55,723 nt of DNA from a virus. Positions 14,646 through 22,800 of the stretch are shown here, piece by piece (the first letter of the stretch is position 1; each line of letters opens with the position of its first letter). The DNA lies in the IMG/VR virus record IMGVR_UViG_3300021197_001150, positions 1 through 55,723 of that record; one strand, written 5' to 3'. Position numbers and translations under genes: made by a program. Under the pieces are notes generated by a model, which was not told the origin of the DNA, did not search any database, and saw only the letters and a program-made list of their open reading frames with translations.

Positions 14646-15279
14646 TCAAGAAGACCTTGCACTATTTCCTACACTTGTAAGTGCATTTGATCTAAGCGGT
14701 CATTCACAGATACAAACATGTCTTGATATAATTGAAAAAGCCGAAACTGGCGACCATGCATTAATACTTGGTGGCAAAAGTAGTTTTATTAAAGGCGACG
14801 AAGAATTTTTATTTAACTCTGAACTTACAAAATTAAGAACTGATATCCAAAACTGTATTGACAGTTATGCAAAAACCGCAGGACTTGAACCAACTATTTT
14901 AGGAACAAGTTGGTTTAACATAATGGCCGAAGGTGGACAAGTTGATAAGCATAGACACGAAGGTAGTGTTGTTAGTGGAGCATTTTATCCACATGTTGAA
15001 GACGATAGTTGTCCATTAATTTTTGAATCGCCGTTAAGACCTTTGAGAATGAATGATGTATTTGATGCACAAAATTCATTCAGTAGTTACTTTGCAAGTT
15101 GCAAACCAAGATCGGGATTACTATTAATATTTCCAAGTTGGCTTGAACATAAGACTGATCCAAATACTTCAACAAAACGAATTACAGTAAGTTTCAATAC
15201 TATGCGTAAGAATTTGATTCCGCTTGTTGCCGCGAAGATGCACCATTATGGTAATTTTCCGGTTGACAAGGGTAATTAA
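14635..15279 (+). CDS. Putative 2OG-Fe(II) oxygenase (TIGR02466-like)
   Basis: 214-aa protein with the phage/marine-type 2-oxoglutarate dioxygenase pattern. HRH at 106-108 supplies the HxH/D iron ligands, followed by SGAFYP (114-119). The distal half has P-R-S-G-L-L-L-I-F-P-S-W-L-E-H (158-172) with His172 as third ligand, then KRITVSFN (181-188) with Arg182 for 2OG. The substrate cannot be told; such proteins hydroxylate small molecules, nucleobases or proteins. The ATG at 14635 (AGAAT-less leader, inside the previous gene) is preferred over an upstream TTG. A sigma70 promoter for the next unit begins inside its 3' end. Confidence 0.8.
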   Translation: MSYNQEDLALFPTLVSAFDLSGHSQIQTCLDIIEKAETGDHALILGGKSSFIKGDEEFLFNSELTKLRTDIQNCIDSYAKTAGLEPTILGTSWFNIMAEGGQVDKHRHEGSVVSGAFYPHVEDDSCPLIFESPLRPLRMNDVFDAQNSFSSYFASCKPRSGLLLIFPSWLEHKTDPNTSTKRITVSFNTMRKNLIPLVAAKMHHYGNFPVDKGN

Positions 15280-15291
15280 TTATTGTATAAT
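15263..15291 (+). promoter_or_regulatory. Consensus sigma70-type promoter
   Basis: TTGACA (15263-15268), 17-base spacer, TATAAT (15286-15291): both boxes perfect. The predicted start of transcription coincides with an ATG at 15298. It drives the QueD-to-SOD operon. Confidence 0.9.
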
Positions 15292-15297
15292 TAATAC

Positions 15298-15384
15298 ATG
15301 AATAAAGAGGACTTAAAGACGTCGACCCTCTCTAAATACTCCGCCGTTACACATATAGGAGAAGATAATGGGAAAACATTATAG
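15298..15384 (+). CDS. Possible leaderless leader peptide overlapping queD-like start
   Basis: 28-codon reading frame whose ATG lies six bases after the TATAAT box, exactly as in the leaderless genes at 37631, 39496 and 47979. It ends 17 bases inside the QueD-like gene. It may be a leader peptide whose translation affects queD expression, or simply the start of an untranslated leader. The same stretch contains AGAGG (15306-15310)/CCTCT (15327-15331) and CTCC (15339-15342) that could pair with the GGAG ribosome-binding site (15358-15361). Confidence 0.35.
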   Translation: MNKEDLKTSTLSKYSAVTHIGEDNGKTL

Positions 15385-15817
15385 CACAAAACATTACGGA
15401 CATAACATTGGGTTGAGTGCCGTCTTTAGACAACCAAACGCAGATCATTCACACTGTCATTTGTTACATGGATATTCATTAGCATTTACATTTACTTTTG
15501 GTTGCGATGAATTAGATAACAAAAATTGGGCAGTTGACTTTGGAGGATTAAAACCTTTGAAAGCATGGCTTGAAGACAGTTTTGATCATAAGACTTGTGT
15601 TGATATTAATGATCCGCACAAACAAGATTTTTATGATTTACAAGATAAAGACTTGTGTGAAGTAAGAGAGTTTGATGGTGTAGGTGCAGAGAAGTTTGCC
15701 GAACACGCCTTTAACTTTGCAGACAAACTTATAAGAGAAAAAACAGATAACAGATGTTATGTTATAAAAGTTGAGTGTGCAGAACACGGTGCCAATTCAG
15801 CAATCTACGAAGGATAA
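15368..15817 (+). CDS. QueD/6-pyruvoyl-tetrahydropterin synthase-like protein
   Basis: 149-aa member of the T-fold PTPS/QueD family, which makes 6-carboxy-tetrahydropterin on the way to queuosine/7-deazaguanine bases. Conserved parts are the C-x-x-x-HG segment (Cys30...His34), DFGGLK (53-58), the FDH catalytic segment near residue 76 and a C-terminal E-H-G-A-N-S-A-I-Y. Two of the usual three zinc histidines are changed: the AAH position reads AVF (Phe20) and HGH reads HGY (Tyr36); nearby His27 and His29 may substitute. No other queuosine gene is visible, so host enzymes or genes outside the window must complete the pathway. Good TAGGAGAA ribosome-binding site. Confidence 0.8.
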   Translation: MGKHYSTKHYGHNIGLSAVFRQPNADHSHCHLLHGYSLAFTFTFGCDELDNKNWAVDFGGLKPLKAWLEDSFDHKTCVDINDPHKQDFYDLQDKDLCEVREFDGVGAEKFAEHAFNFADKLIREKTDNRCYVIKVECAEHGANSAIYEG

Positions 15818-15820
15818 CTA

Positions 15821-16519
15821 ATGAAGAACTATGTTGTATGCCTAAAGTGGGGCGACAAGTATAGTGCAGATTATGTTAACGTGTTAGCCAATATGGTAGC
15901 ACGTAATACCACAGTACCTTACGAGTTTGTTTGCTTTACAGATAACAGTAATGGTATTCAAGCAGGTGTAAGAGTATTGCCACTACCTAACTTACCAATA
16001 ACAGGTTGGTGGTACAAACCTTACTTCTTTTGCCCACAACTTCCAATCAAAGGTAATTTACTTTACTTTGATCTTGATGTTATTATTTTTAATAACATTG
16101 ACAATCTCTTTACGTACAATCCAGATTATTTTTGTATTATAAGAGACTTCAATAGACACCTTAGACCAGACTGGAAGAAGATGAATAGCAGTGTGTTTAG
16201 ATTACGATCCGGAACACAAGAACATGTATGGACGCAGTTTGAAAAAGATAACTTTGTAGTTACTAAAAGATTACACGGAGACCAAGATTGGATTTTCAAT
16301 CAAGTACGTGATACTTTTTGTTTCTGGCCAGATGAATGGATACAAAGTTACAAATGGGAAATGCGTAACAAGCCGCCAATGAGTAGAATCAATGGTGTTC
16401 GAAACTTTAACGTACCTGGCGAACCTATTATAAAACCTGAAACAAGTGTAGCAGTGTTTCACGGAGAACCACACCCTCACAATAGTGTCGACCAATGGTG
16501 CAAGGACAACTGGAAATAA
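15821..16519 (+). CDS. Glycosyltransferase (DxD, GT-A/GT8-like)
   Basis: 232-aa protein of the GT-A fold: an N-terminal beta strand (YVVCLKWGDKYS), a PYEFVCFTDN segment near residue 33, and the metal-binding DLD (84-86) in LLYFDLDVIIF. Later HGDQDWIFNQ (about 149-158) and a C-terminal VAVFHGEPHPH resemble the acceptor and HxG motifs of GT8-like enzymes. It would transfer a sugar from a nucleotide donor, perhaps for virion or surface decoration. Stop and next start overlap (TAATG). Confidence 0.8.
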   Translation: MKNYVVCLKWGDKYSADYVNVLANMVARNTTVPYEFVCFTDNSNGIQAGVRVLPLPNLPITGWWYKPYFFCPQLPIKGNLLYFDLDVIIFNNIDNLFTYNPDYFCIIRDFNRHLRPDWKKMNSSVFRLRSGTQEHVWTQFEKDNFVVTKRLHGDQDWIFNQVRDTFCFWPDEWIQSYKWEMRNKPPMSRINGVRNFNVPGEPIIKPETSVAVFHGEPHPHNSVDQWCKDNWK

Positions 16520-17217
16520 TGAAATTTGTTTTTGACGTAGATGGAACTCTTACCCCCAGCCGCTCTCCTATTAATAAAGAATTTGAAGAATGGTTTTATA
16601 ACTTTACTAATAGACACAAAGTCTATCTTGTTACAGGTAGCGACTATGAAAAAACTATAGAGCAATTAGGCGAACGTATATGCGAGTCTGTTGATACTGT
16701 TTATAATTGTAGTGGTAGCAGTGTATGGAAACAAGGTAAAAATGTTTATAATAATGATTGGCATTTGCCAATAACTGAAAGATCATTTTTATTGCAGTGC
16801 TTATCTAAAAGTAAATTTGTATTGCGTACAGGATTACACATTGAAGAACGTAAAGGTATGATTAACTTTAGTGTTGTAGGTCGTAATGCTACATTAGGTG
16901 AACGTAAATTATACGTCAAGTGGGACACTGAACAGAAAGAGCGTAATCGAATTGCGTCAGAGTTTAATAGTATGTTTCCTAATTTGGTTGCAACCGTAGG
17001 AGGTGACACTGGTATAGACATTAGTCCTCGTGGCAGTGATAAAAGCCAAATACTAAGAGATTTTGATAAAGAAGAAATTGTATTTTTTGGAGATGCCATG
17101 TACGAAGGCGGTAACGACTATCCGTTGGCAAAAGCAATACTTGACAACTGTATAGGAAGATGTTATACTGTTAACAGTTGGAATAGAACATGGGATATAT
17201 TAAAAGATTATGATTAA
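16519..17217 (+). CDS. Phosphomannomutase-like HAD hydrolase
   Basis: 232-aa HAD-superfamily protein resembling eukaryotic-type phosphomannomutase. Motif I is FDVDGTLTPSR at the N-terminus (the PMM form), VTGSD near residue 38 is motif II, and GGDTGIDISPRGSDKSQ near 160 with FFGDAMYEGGNDYPL near 186 supply motifs III and IV. PMM would interconvert mannose-6-P and mannose-1-P to feed GDP-mannose, fitting the neighbouring glycosyltransferases. The ATG at 16519 overlaps the previous stop; a longer frame from 16495 is rejected because homology starts at KFVFDVDG. Confidence 0.8.
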   Translation: MKFVFDVDGTLTPSRSPINKEFEEWFYNFTNRHKVYLVTGSDYEKTIEQLGERICESVDTVYNCSGSSVWKQGKNVYNNDWHLPITERSFLLQCLSKSKFVLRTGLHIEERKGMINFSVVGRNATLGERKLYVKWDTEQKERNRIASEFNSMFPNLVATVGGDTGIDISPRGSDKSQILRDFDKEEIVFFGDAMYEGGNDYPLAKAILDNCIGRCYTVNSWNRTWDILKDYD

Positions 17218-18295
17218 ACGTATAGGTTTCGCATGTAAGTACATGCACCCTGATCAAACACAAAAGAAGAAGTTGTTAGAAGAAATACAACGACCTTTGA
17301 ATACACGTTCAACTACAGTACAATGGTTGAACAGACAAACACGTGAAGTTGCTGAAGAACGACTGTGGGACATTATGGTCCATAACATACAATCGTATTT
17401 TAATCTTATTAACTATGTAGGAGGACTACCGAATGAACGTAGAATGGTTAGGTTGGGAAGTGACGTCCTACCTGTTTATACTCAGTCTGATTGGTCTTAC
17501 TTCTGGCGCAAGCCTGATGTACGAAAATATTGCGAGACCAACTTCGCTCACGTCGGCGCAAAAGCTCGTGAACTTGATGTCAGGTTGTCTATGCATCCTG
17601 GTCAGTTTACTGTACTTGCGTCAGATAATCCTGACATCGTAAATAGAAGTATAGAGGAGTTTGAATATCATGTTGATTGCATCAGATGGATGGGCTACGG
17701 CCAATCATTCCAAGACTTTAAATGCAACGTCCATATATCAGGCAGGCAAGGTCCAGCCGGTATCATCAATGCTCTCCCAAGATTATCTCAAGAGGCGAGA
17801 AACGTTATTACGATCGAGAACGACGAGATGTCGTGGGGCATCGATGCGTCACTCGAACTTGAAAAACATGTCGCACTCGTACTTGACATACACCATCACT
17901 GGGTGCGTACAGGAGAATACATACAACCCTCCGACGATAGATATCATCGCGTAGTTGACAGTTGGCGTGGTGTACGTCCTACTATTCATTACAGTGTATC
18001 ACGTGAAGACTTACTTGTAGGACATGATCCTAACGTATTACCTAACATGGACGATTTACTTGAACAAGGCTTTAAGAAACAAAAACTACGAGCTCACAGC
18101 GATATGATGTGGAATCATGCTGTTAATGACTGGGCTCTACAGTTTAACGACTCTGCAGACATTATGGTAGAGTCTAAACATAAGAACCTTGCTTCACACA
18201 GACTGTTAGAACATAAGGTAAATACAGTATGCGATTTAAACAAATCAAATCCTGTGAACGAACCAAAGCAAGAACTTGTCAGTGCGAAAGCCTAA
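17210..18295 (+). CDS. UV damage endonuclease (UvdE/UvsE-like)
   Basis: 361-aa TIM-barrel endonuclease that nicks DNA 5' of UV photoproducts. Family blocks are IGFACKYM at the N-terminus, [13 protein letters not shown] near residue 125, NVHISGRQG near 178, IENDEMSW near 202 and LDIHHHWV near 224; these His, Glu and Asp residues bind the metals. Such repair suits a phage of sunlit water. It overlaps the preceding gene by eight bases, and its last 67 bases are also the start of the SOD gene in another frame. Confidence 0.9.
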   Translation: MIKRIGFACKYMHPDQTQKKKLLEEIQRPLNTRSTTVQWLNRQTREVAEERLWDIMVHNIQSYFNLINYVGGLPNERRMVRLGSDVLPVYTQSDWSYFWRKPDVRKYCETNFAHVGAKARELDVRLSMHPGQFTVLASDNPDIVNRSIEEFEYHVDCIRWMGYGQSFQDFKCNVHISGRQGPAGIINALPRLSQEARNVITIENDEMSWGIDASLELEKHVALVLDIHHHWVRTGEYIQPSDDRYHRVVDSWRGVRPTIHYSVSREDLLVGHDPNVLPNMDDLLEQGFKKQKLRAHSDMMWNHAVNDWALQFNDSADIMVESKHKNLASHRLLEHKVNTVCDLNKSNPVNEPKQELVSAKA

Positions 18296-18786
18296 GCAAG
18301 ATTACTGAAGCAGAAGACTCAAATGTTGTAGCCGTATGTGACTTAGTCCATTCGGACACTGTTAAAGGTACTATCTTCTTTATGCAAGGACCAGGCACTG
18401 CTACTCTTATAAAGGGTAAGATAACTGGGTTAACTGAAGGTGAACATGGATTTCATGTACACGAATTTGGCGATTTATCCAACGGATGCGAGAGTGCAGG
18501 CGGGCATTATAATCCAGACGGGGTAAAGCATGGAGATCTCAAAAATGGCCATGTCGGTGATTTAGGAAATATCACAGCCGGATCTGACGGGATATCAGAT
18601 TTTTCAATTAAGGCAGAACGTATTGACTTAATAGGCGAAAGAAGTATTATTGGTAGAGCAATAGTAGTTCACGAAAACACAGATGATTTGGGTAAAGGCG
18701 GAGACGCTGAATCGTTGAAAACCGGAAACGCAGGTGAGAGATTGGCTTGCGGGGTAATTACACTTACAAACGGAGAAAAGAAATGA
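18229..18786 (+). CDS. Cu/Zn superoxide dismutase
   Basis: Dismutates superoxide. All ligands are present: His76 and His78 (FHVHEFGD), His93 (GGHYNP), His101, His108 and Asp111 (HVGDLGN), and His148 (VVHEN); Cys87 and Cys174 fit the conserved disulfide. The 185-aa frame begins with about 25 polar, Cys-containing residues and no evident signal peptide, although bacterial SodC is usually periplasmic. The start at 18229 (AAGG upstream) lies inside the UvdE gene, and no better start codon occurs before the domain. The stop overlaps the next ATG. Confidence 0.93.
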   Translation: MRFKQIKSCERTKARTCQCESLSKITEAEDSNVVAVCDLVHSDTVKGTIFFMQGPGTATLIKGKITGLTEGEHGFHVHEFGDLSNGCESAGGHYNPDGVKHGDLKNGHVGDLGNITAGSDGISDFSIKAERIDLIGERSIIGRAIVVHENTDDLGKGGDAESLKTGNAGERLACGVITLTNGEKK

Positions 18787-19046
18787 TATCATTTATTAAA
18801 TCTCTCTTTGGTGCTGGAGAAAAGAAAACTTTGAAACTTTCAGATCACATTGCTAACAAGAAAGTTAAAGTTACAAAACAAGCACCTTTAATTTTGGTGC
18901 CATCTAAAGCAGACATGTCTAAGATGACAAAAGCAAAATTAGAAGAAATGGGTCGAACACACGGTATTGAGTTAGACAAACGTCTTACAAAAGATAAACT
19001 TGTAACTCAATTACGTAAACACATGAACGACAAAAACAAAGGGTAA
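18783..19046 (+). CDS. Small basic protein with SAP/HeH-like C-terminus
   Basis: 87-aa lysine-rich protein. Residues 1-10 ([10 protein letters not shown]) form a short amphipathic or membrane-binding helix. The C-terminal 40 residues ([20 protein letters not shown], then [13 protein letters not shown]) resemble a SAP/HeH helix-extension-helix, often DNA-binding. Ribosome-binding site GGAGAAAAG; ATGA overlap with the SOD gene. Function inferred only from this pattern. Confidence 0.65.
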   Translation: MISFIKSLFGAGEKKTLKLSDHIANKKVKVTKQAPLILVPSKADMSKMTKAKLEEMGRTHGIELDKRLTKDKLVTQLRKHMNDKNKG

Positions 19047-19050
19047 ACAA

Positions 19051-19212
19051 ATGAAAAATTGGATTCAAAACAGACTTGATGAACGAACTTCTTGGGACGG
19101 CGCTATGCTTGTCGCAGTAGGAGTTATTGTCCTAATTGCAGGACCATTTGCTAAATTAGCGGCATACGCGGCAATTGGCTACGGTGCTTGGACTATTTGG
19201 AAGTCTGAATAA
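19051..19212 (+). CDS. Small membrane protein
   Basis: 53-aa protein with one long hydrophobic stretch (AMLVAVGVIVLIAGPFAKLAAYAAIGYG split by a Pro/Lys) and polar ends; starts four bases after the previous stop. Function unknown. It ends directly against the convergent zinc-ribbon gene. Confidence 0.6.
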   Translation: MKNWIQNRLDERTSWDGAMLVAVGVIVLIAGPFAKLAAYAAIGYGAWTIWKSE

Positions 19213-19500
19213 TTATAGTTGATCTATTGTAAGTAAACTATCCACAGTAGTGTTTAGTTTGCGCCTTTGCTCAGCACCTTTCTTTTGTGCAAAACGTTTA
19301 GGATCGCATTCTGGACACACGTGGTTATAAGCATTATCTAATCTTTTAGGATCTACTTGTCCTTTGTCGCGTTTAAATTCTTCGTGACAGTTATCACATT
19401 CAAATATTATTACAGTCTTAATACGCTTGTATGAATGTGGTTTGCCTTTTTTAGACTTCCTGCTGTACCACTTAACTTCTTGTTCTGTTCTATTAAACAT
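19213..19500 (-). CDS. Zinc-ribbon protein on the minus strand
   Basis: 95-aa basic protein with two CxxC pairs, Cys35/Cys38 (ECDNC) and Cys62/Cys65 (CPEC), separated by 23 residues, typical of a four-cysteine zinc ribbon. Flanking Lys/Arg clusters suggest nucleic-acid binding. Its start is preceded by GGTAAATA and five bases, the leaderless late geometry. It is a lone minus-strand gene between the SOD operon and the Fe-S carrier. Specific function unknown. Confidence 0.7.
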   Translation of the reverse strand: MFNRTEQEVKWYSRKSKKGKPHSYKRIKTVIIFECDNCHEEFKRDKGQVDPKRLDNAYNHVCPECDPKRFAQKKGAEQRRKLNTTVDSLLTIDQL

Positions 19501-19505
19501 ACAAG

Positions 19506-19513
19506 TATTTACC
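19506..19513 (-). promoter_or_regulatory. Minus-strand late octamer variant, leaderless geometry
   Basis: GGTAAATA on the minus strand, five bases (CTTGT), then the ATG of the zinc-ribbon gene. Confidence 0.5.
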
Positions 19514-19541
19514 TGTTTACATTCGGATTACAAAATATAAA

Positions 19542-19548
19542 CTAAATA
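19542..19548 (+). promoter_or_regulatory. Possible late promoter (CTAAATA)
   Basis: CTAAATA, 16 bases before the A-type carrier ATG, with TAAGGAA as ribosome-binding site between them. Weaker match than the GATAAATA sites. Confidence 0.4.
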
Positions 19549-19564
19549 ATAGTAAGGAAACAAA

Positions 19565-19891
19565 ATGACAGCAGTAGTGCAACTAACAGAAAATGCAGTA
19601 GAACGCATGACAAATATGTTAAATGAAAACGATCAGCAAGTGGTACGTTTATCAATCAAAGGCGGCGGCTGTGCTGGTTTCACGTACGACTGGGCATTAG
19701 ATACAGCATCACATAAAGGTGATGAAGTTATTAAACTGCCAAACGGAGAGTTTGCTATCGATGATACAAGTGTAATGTATTTGTTAGGTAGTACAATAGA
19801 TTATAAAAAAGAAGTATTTGGTTCTTACTTCACAATAGAAAACCCTGCTTCAACATCAAGTTGTGGTTGTGGTGAGTCAATAGGATTTTAA
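19565..19891 (+). CDS. A-type Fe-S cluster carrier (IscA/ErpA-like)
   Basis: 108-aa carrier that passes Fe-S clusters from the scaffold to client proteins. The three ligand cysteines are in place: Cys36 in GGGCAGF, and Cys100/Cys102 in SSCGCGESI at the C-terminus. Length and the ENPASTSSCGCGESIGF end are typical of the family. It pairs functionally with phage IscU at 1729, 18 kb away. It lies three bases ahead of the giant fibre gene and shares its transcription, implying late expression alongside virion genes. Confidence 0.93.
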   Translation: MTAVVQLTENAVERMTNMLNENDQQVVRLSIKGGGCAGFTYDWALDTASHKGDEVIKLPNGEFAIDDTSVMYLLGSTIDYKKEVFGSYFTIENPASTSSCGCGESIGF

Positions 19892-19894
19892 AGT

Positions 19895-22800
19895 ATGGCA
19901 AAACAAACAGTTAATATCGGTGTAGAAGGCAATGACGCTACCGGTGATAGTATTAGAGACGCCTTTAGTAAAGTAAACACAAACTTTAGTGAACTTTATG
20001 CAGTATTTGGACAAGGTGGTACTATTAGATTTACTGCACTTTCAGATACACCAGATGAATTAGGTGCTAACAAGATTCCGGTATCTAATGATACTGGTTC
20101 ATCGTTATTAATGAAAACAGTTGAAGGTGGAACTGGTATTTTAATTGATAATACTGATCCTACTAAACTTGTTATTACAAACAGTGGTGGTTCAATTAGT
20201 TCAGACTTACAACCAACCATTGGTGGTTACTTAAATGGTTCAGGTAATTATACACTTGGTAACATTGGACCGATTACAGATCAATCAGCAACAGATTTTA
20301 ACACAACACATTCAACACAAATTTCAATACATGATTTAGTTACTGATAAAAAATACAACGACAACAGATATCAAATTGAAGGCGCTCCAAATAGAATGAG
20401 AGCAGAGCCTGCTGATGGTACAGAGTATGCAAAAGTCATTGGTAGTTTTGTAAACAACAATGCTATTGTTTCATTACATGGTTACGACCATAGTATTAAC
20501 GGACAAGGTTTCAAATACACAGTATCATTAGGTGATGCGGCGGCGGCTAACTTAACAGACACTACTGTTTACTACTTAAGGTATGTAAATGCTAATCAGT
20601 TAAGTTTACACCCAACAGCGACAGATGCTGTAAACAACACAAACAAAATTTTAGCAAACGCAGGAGCGGCAGGTAACCCAGGTGGTACACATACGCTAAC
20701 TGACAACGAATACAATTCTGCATTATATGGATCATACTTAACAACAGAAGCATTACCAAGAAGTTCTACAGTACGTAGACAAGGTGATGACATGACCGGT
20801 CCACTTTACTTACATGACCATCCAGGTAACTTGGCAGGCAGTGGTACACCAAACGATGTAGATGATTTACAAGCGGCATCAAAGTTTTATGTTGATAATT
20901 CAAGTTTTACAAGTATTGTAGATTTATATGTTAGAACAAACGGAGATGATTCACAACAATTTTCACCAGTAGGTAAAGAAGGACGTAGTTTACAATTTGC
21001 TTACAAGTCAATTGGTAAAGCGGCTGAGAAAGCAGAAGAACTAATTGAAACATCACCGTTAGAGCCAGGTGCTTATGTACAAACAGTTACATATAACAAT
21101 GGTGCGTCTGATAGTAGTATTACTGCCCAAACAATTACATCTCCACATACTGCAGGTGTTCCAGCGGCAACATTGCTAAGAGAAAACTTATCATTTATTA
21201 AGAAAGAAATTGTAGCATACGTTAGTGCAACATATCCTACATTCCAATACAACGAAGCAACTTGTGAAAGAGACATGGGTCTTATTACACAAGGTTTGGC
21301 TATTGACATTGAACAAGGACTAAACGCTAACTCACAGGCAATACTTGCTGGTAAAAGATACTTTAGTTCTGTATCAGGACAAATTGCAAGAACAACACAA
21401 AAAACAGAAACACTTGCAGGTATTAACTACGGTAAAACAATTATCAATACTATTTTACAAAATGGTTCAGTTTCACCTATAAGAAATACAGATGGTGTTA
21501 CACAATTTACTGACGGATCACAAGTTGTTACATCATCAGTTAGAAATGCTGTGCTTGGTAAAATTGATATTATTACAAATATTATTGACAATGGGTTAAG
21601 TGTACTTGATACAACTACACTCATTGAAGGATCAACTGTAACACTAACAGTTGACAACGGCGGCCAAGGTTATGTTGACCAAGGTGCGGCATCAAACGTT
21701 GATATACTTCCAGGTAAAATTTTAAGAGGTAAGACAACAGGTGCATTAGGTAGAATTGTAAAATATACAAGAGGCGCGGCAACAGACGAGTTACGTGTAT
21801 TCTTAATTGAACCTAAACTGTTTAGCACACAAGAAAAATTTGAATACGGTAACTTTGCAATTAAAACACAAATTTGTATTCATATTGAATCAGGAATTTA
21901 CGAAGAAGATTATCCAATTAAACTTCCTGCTAACTGTTCTATTAAAGGTACAGACTTTAGACGTACAATTATTAGACCGAAGCCAAGAGGTTCACAATCT
22001 AAATGGATTAACACATACTTCTTTAGAGATGCAGAGTTTGATGGCTTAGATCTAATTCCTATACAGAATCTAAATGCTGTAGCAATTATCAAAGCAAACA
22101 AAGAATTTATTAAAGACGAAACTATTGCATTCATTGATGCACAAGTGGCAGGTAGTATTTCACCATTTGGAGGATCATTTGTATATAATAAAGCCAAGTG
22201 TGAAAGAGATACAGGATTAATTTTAGAAGGTATTGCACACGATATCAAGTACAATGGTAATGCTAAAACTTACTTAAACGCTGGAAAATATTATAACGGT
22301 ACAGTTAGTTTAGTTCCAGGACAAGAAGCACAAACAGCGGCGGCTCTTGCGTTTACAAGAGGCCTTGTAGTTAATAGTATTTTACCACAAGCGTCTTACA
22401 CACCATTACAATCTATTACATCACAAACAACAGGATTAAGTGTAACTGAAGCAGGACAAACTGCAAGAGTAACAACATTAATGCAGAGCATTGAGAATGT
22501 TATTACTAACGGTCTAAGTGTTATGCCTGACTTGGTTGATCCAAGATATGGTTATCATTATACAGCAAATCCAACGTTACCAGTTAACATTGGTTCAGAT
22601 GCTTCTACTAATCCAGGTAACTTCCCTAATGCGGCAGAGTTATTAGGACTAAACAAAGAGTTTATTATTGAAGAAGTCATTGCTTGGATTAATGCACAAG
22701 TTACAGGCGGCGTAGGTATATGGAGCGGCTTTACTTACAACGAAGTTAAATGTCGTAGAGATACAGGATTAATTTTAGATGCTCATGTTGCTGACTTAAA

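Noticed and set aside
15306-15342. Firm call of a preQ1 riboswitch
   Set aside because: Loop length and the pseudoknot partner do not match the known consensus; kept only as a low-confidence structured leader.
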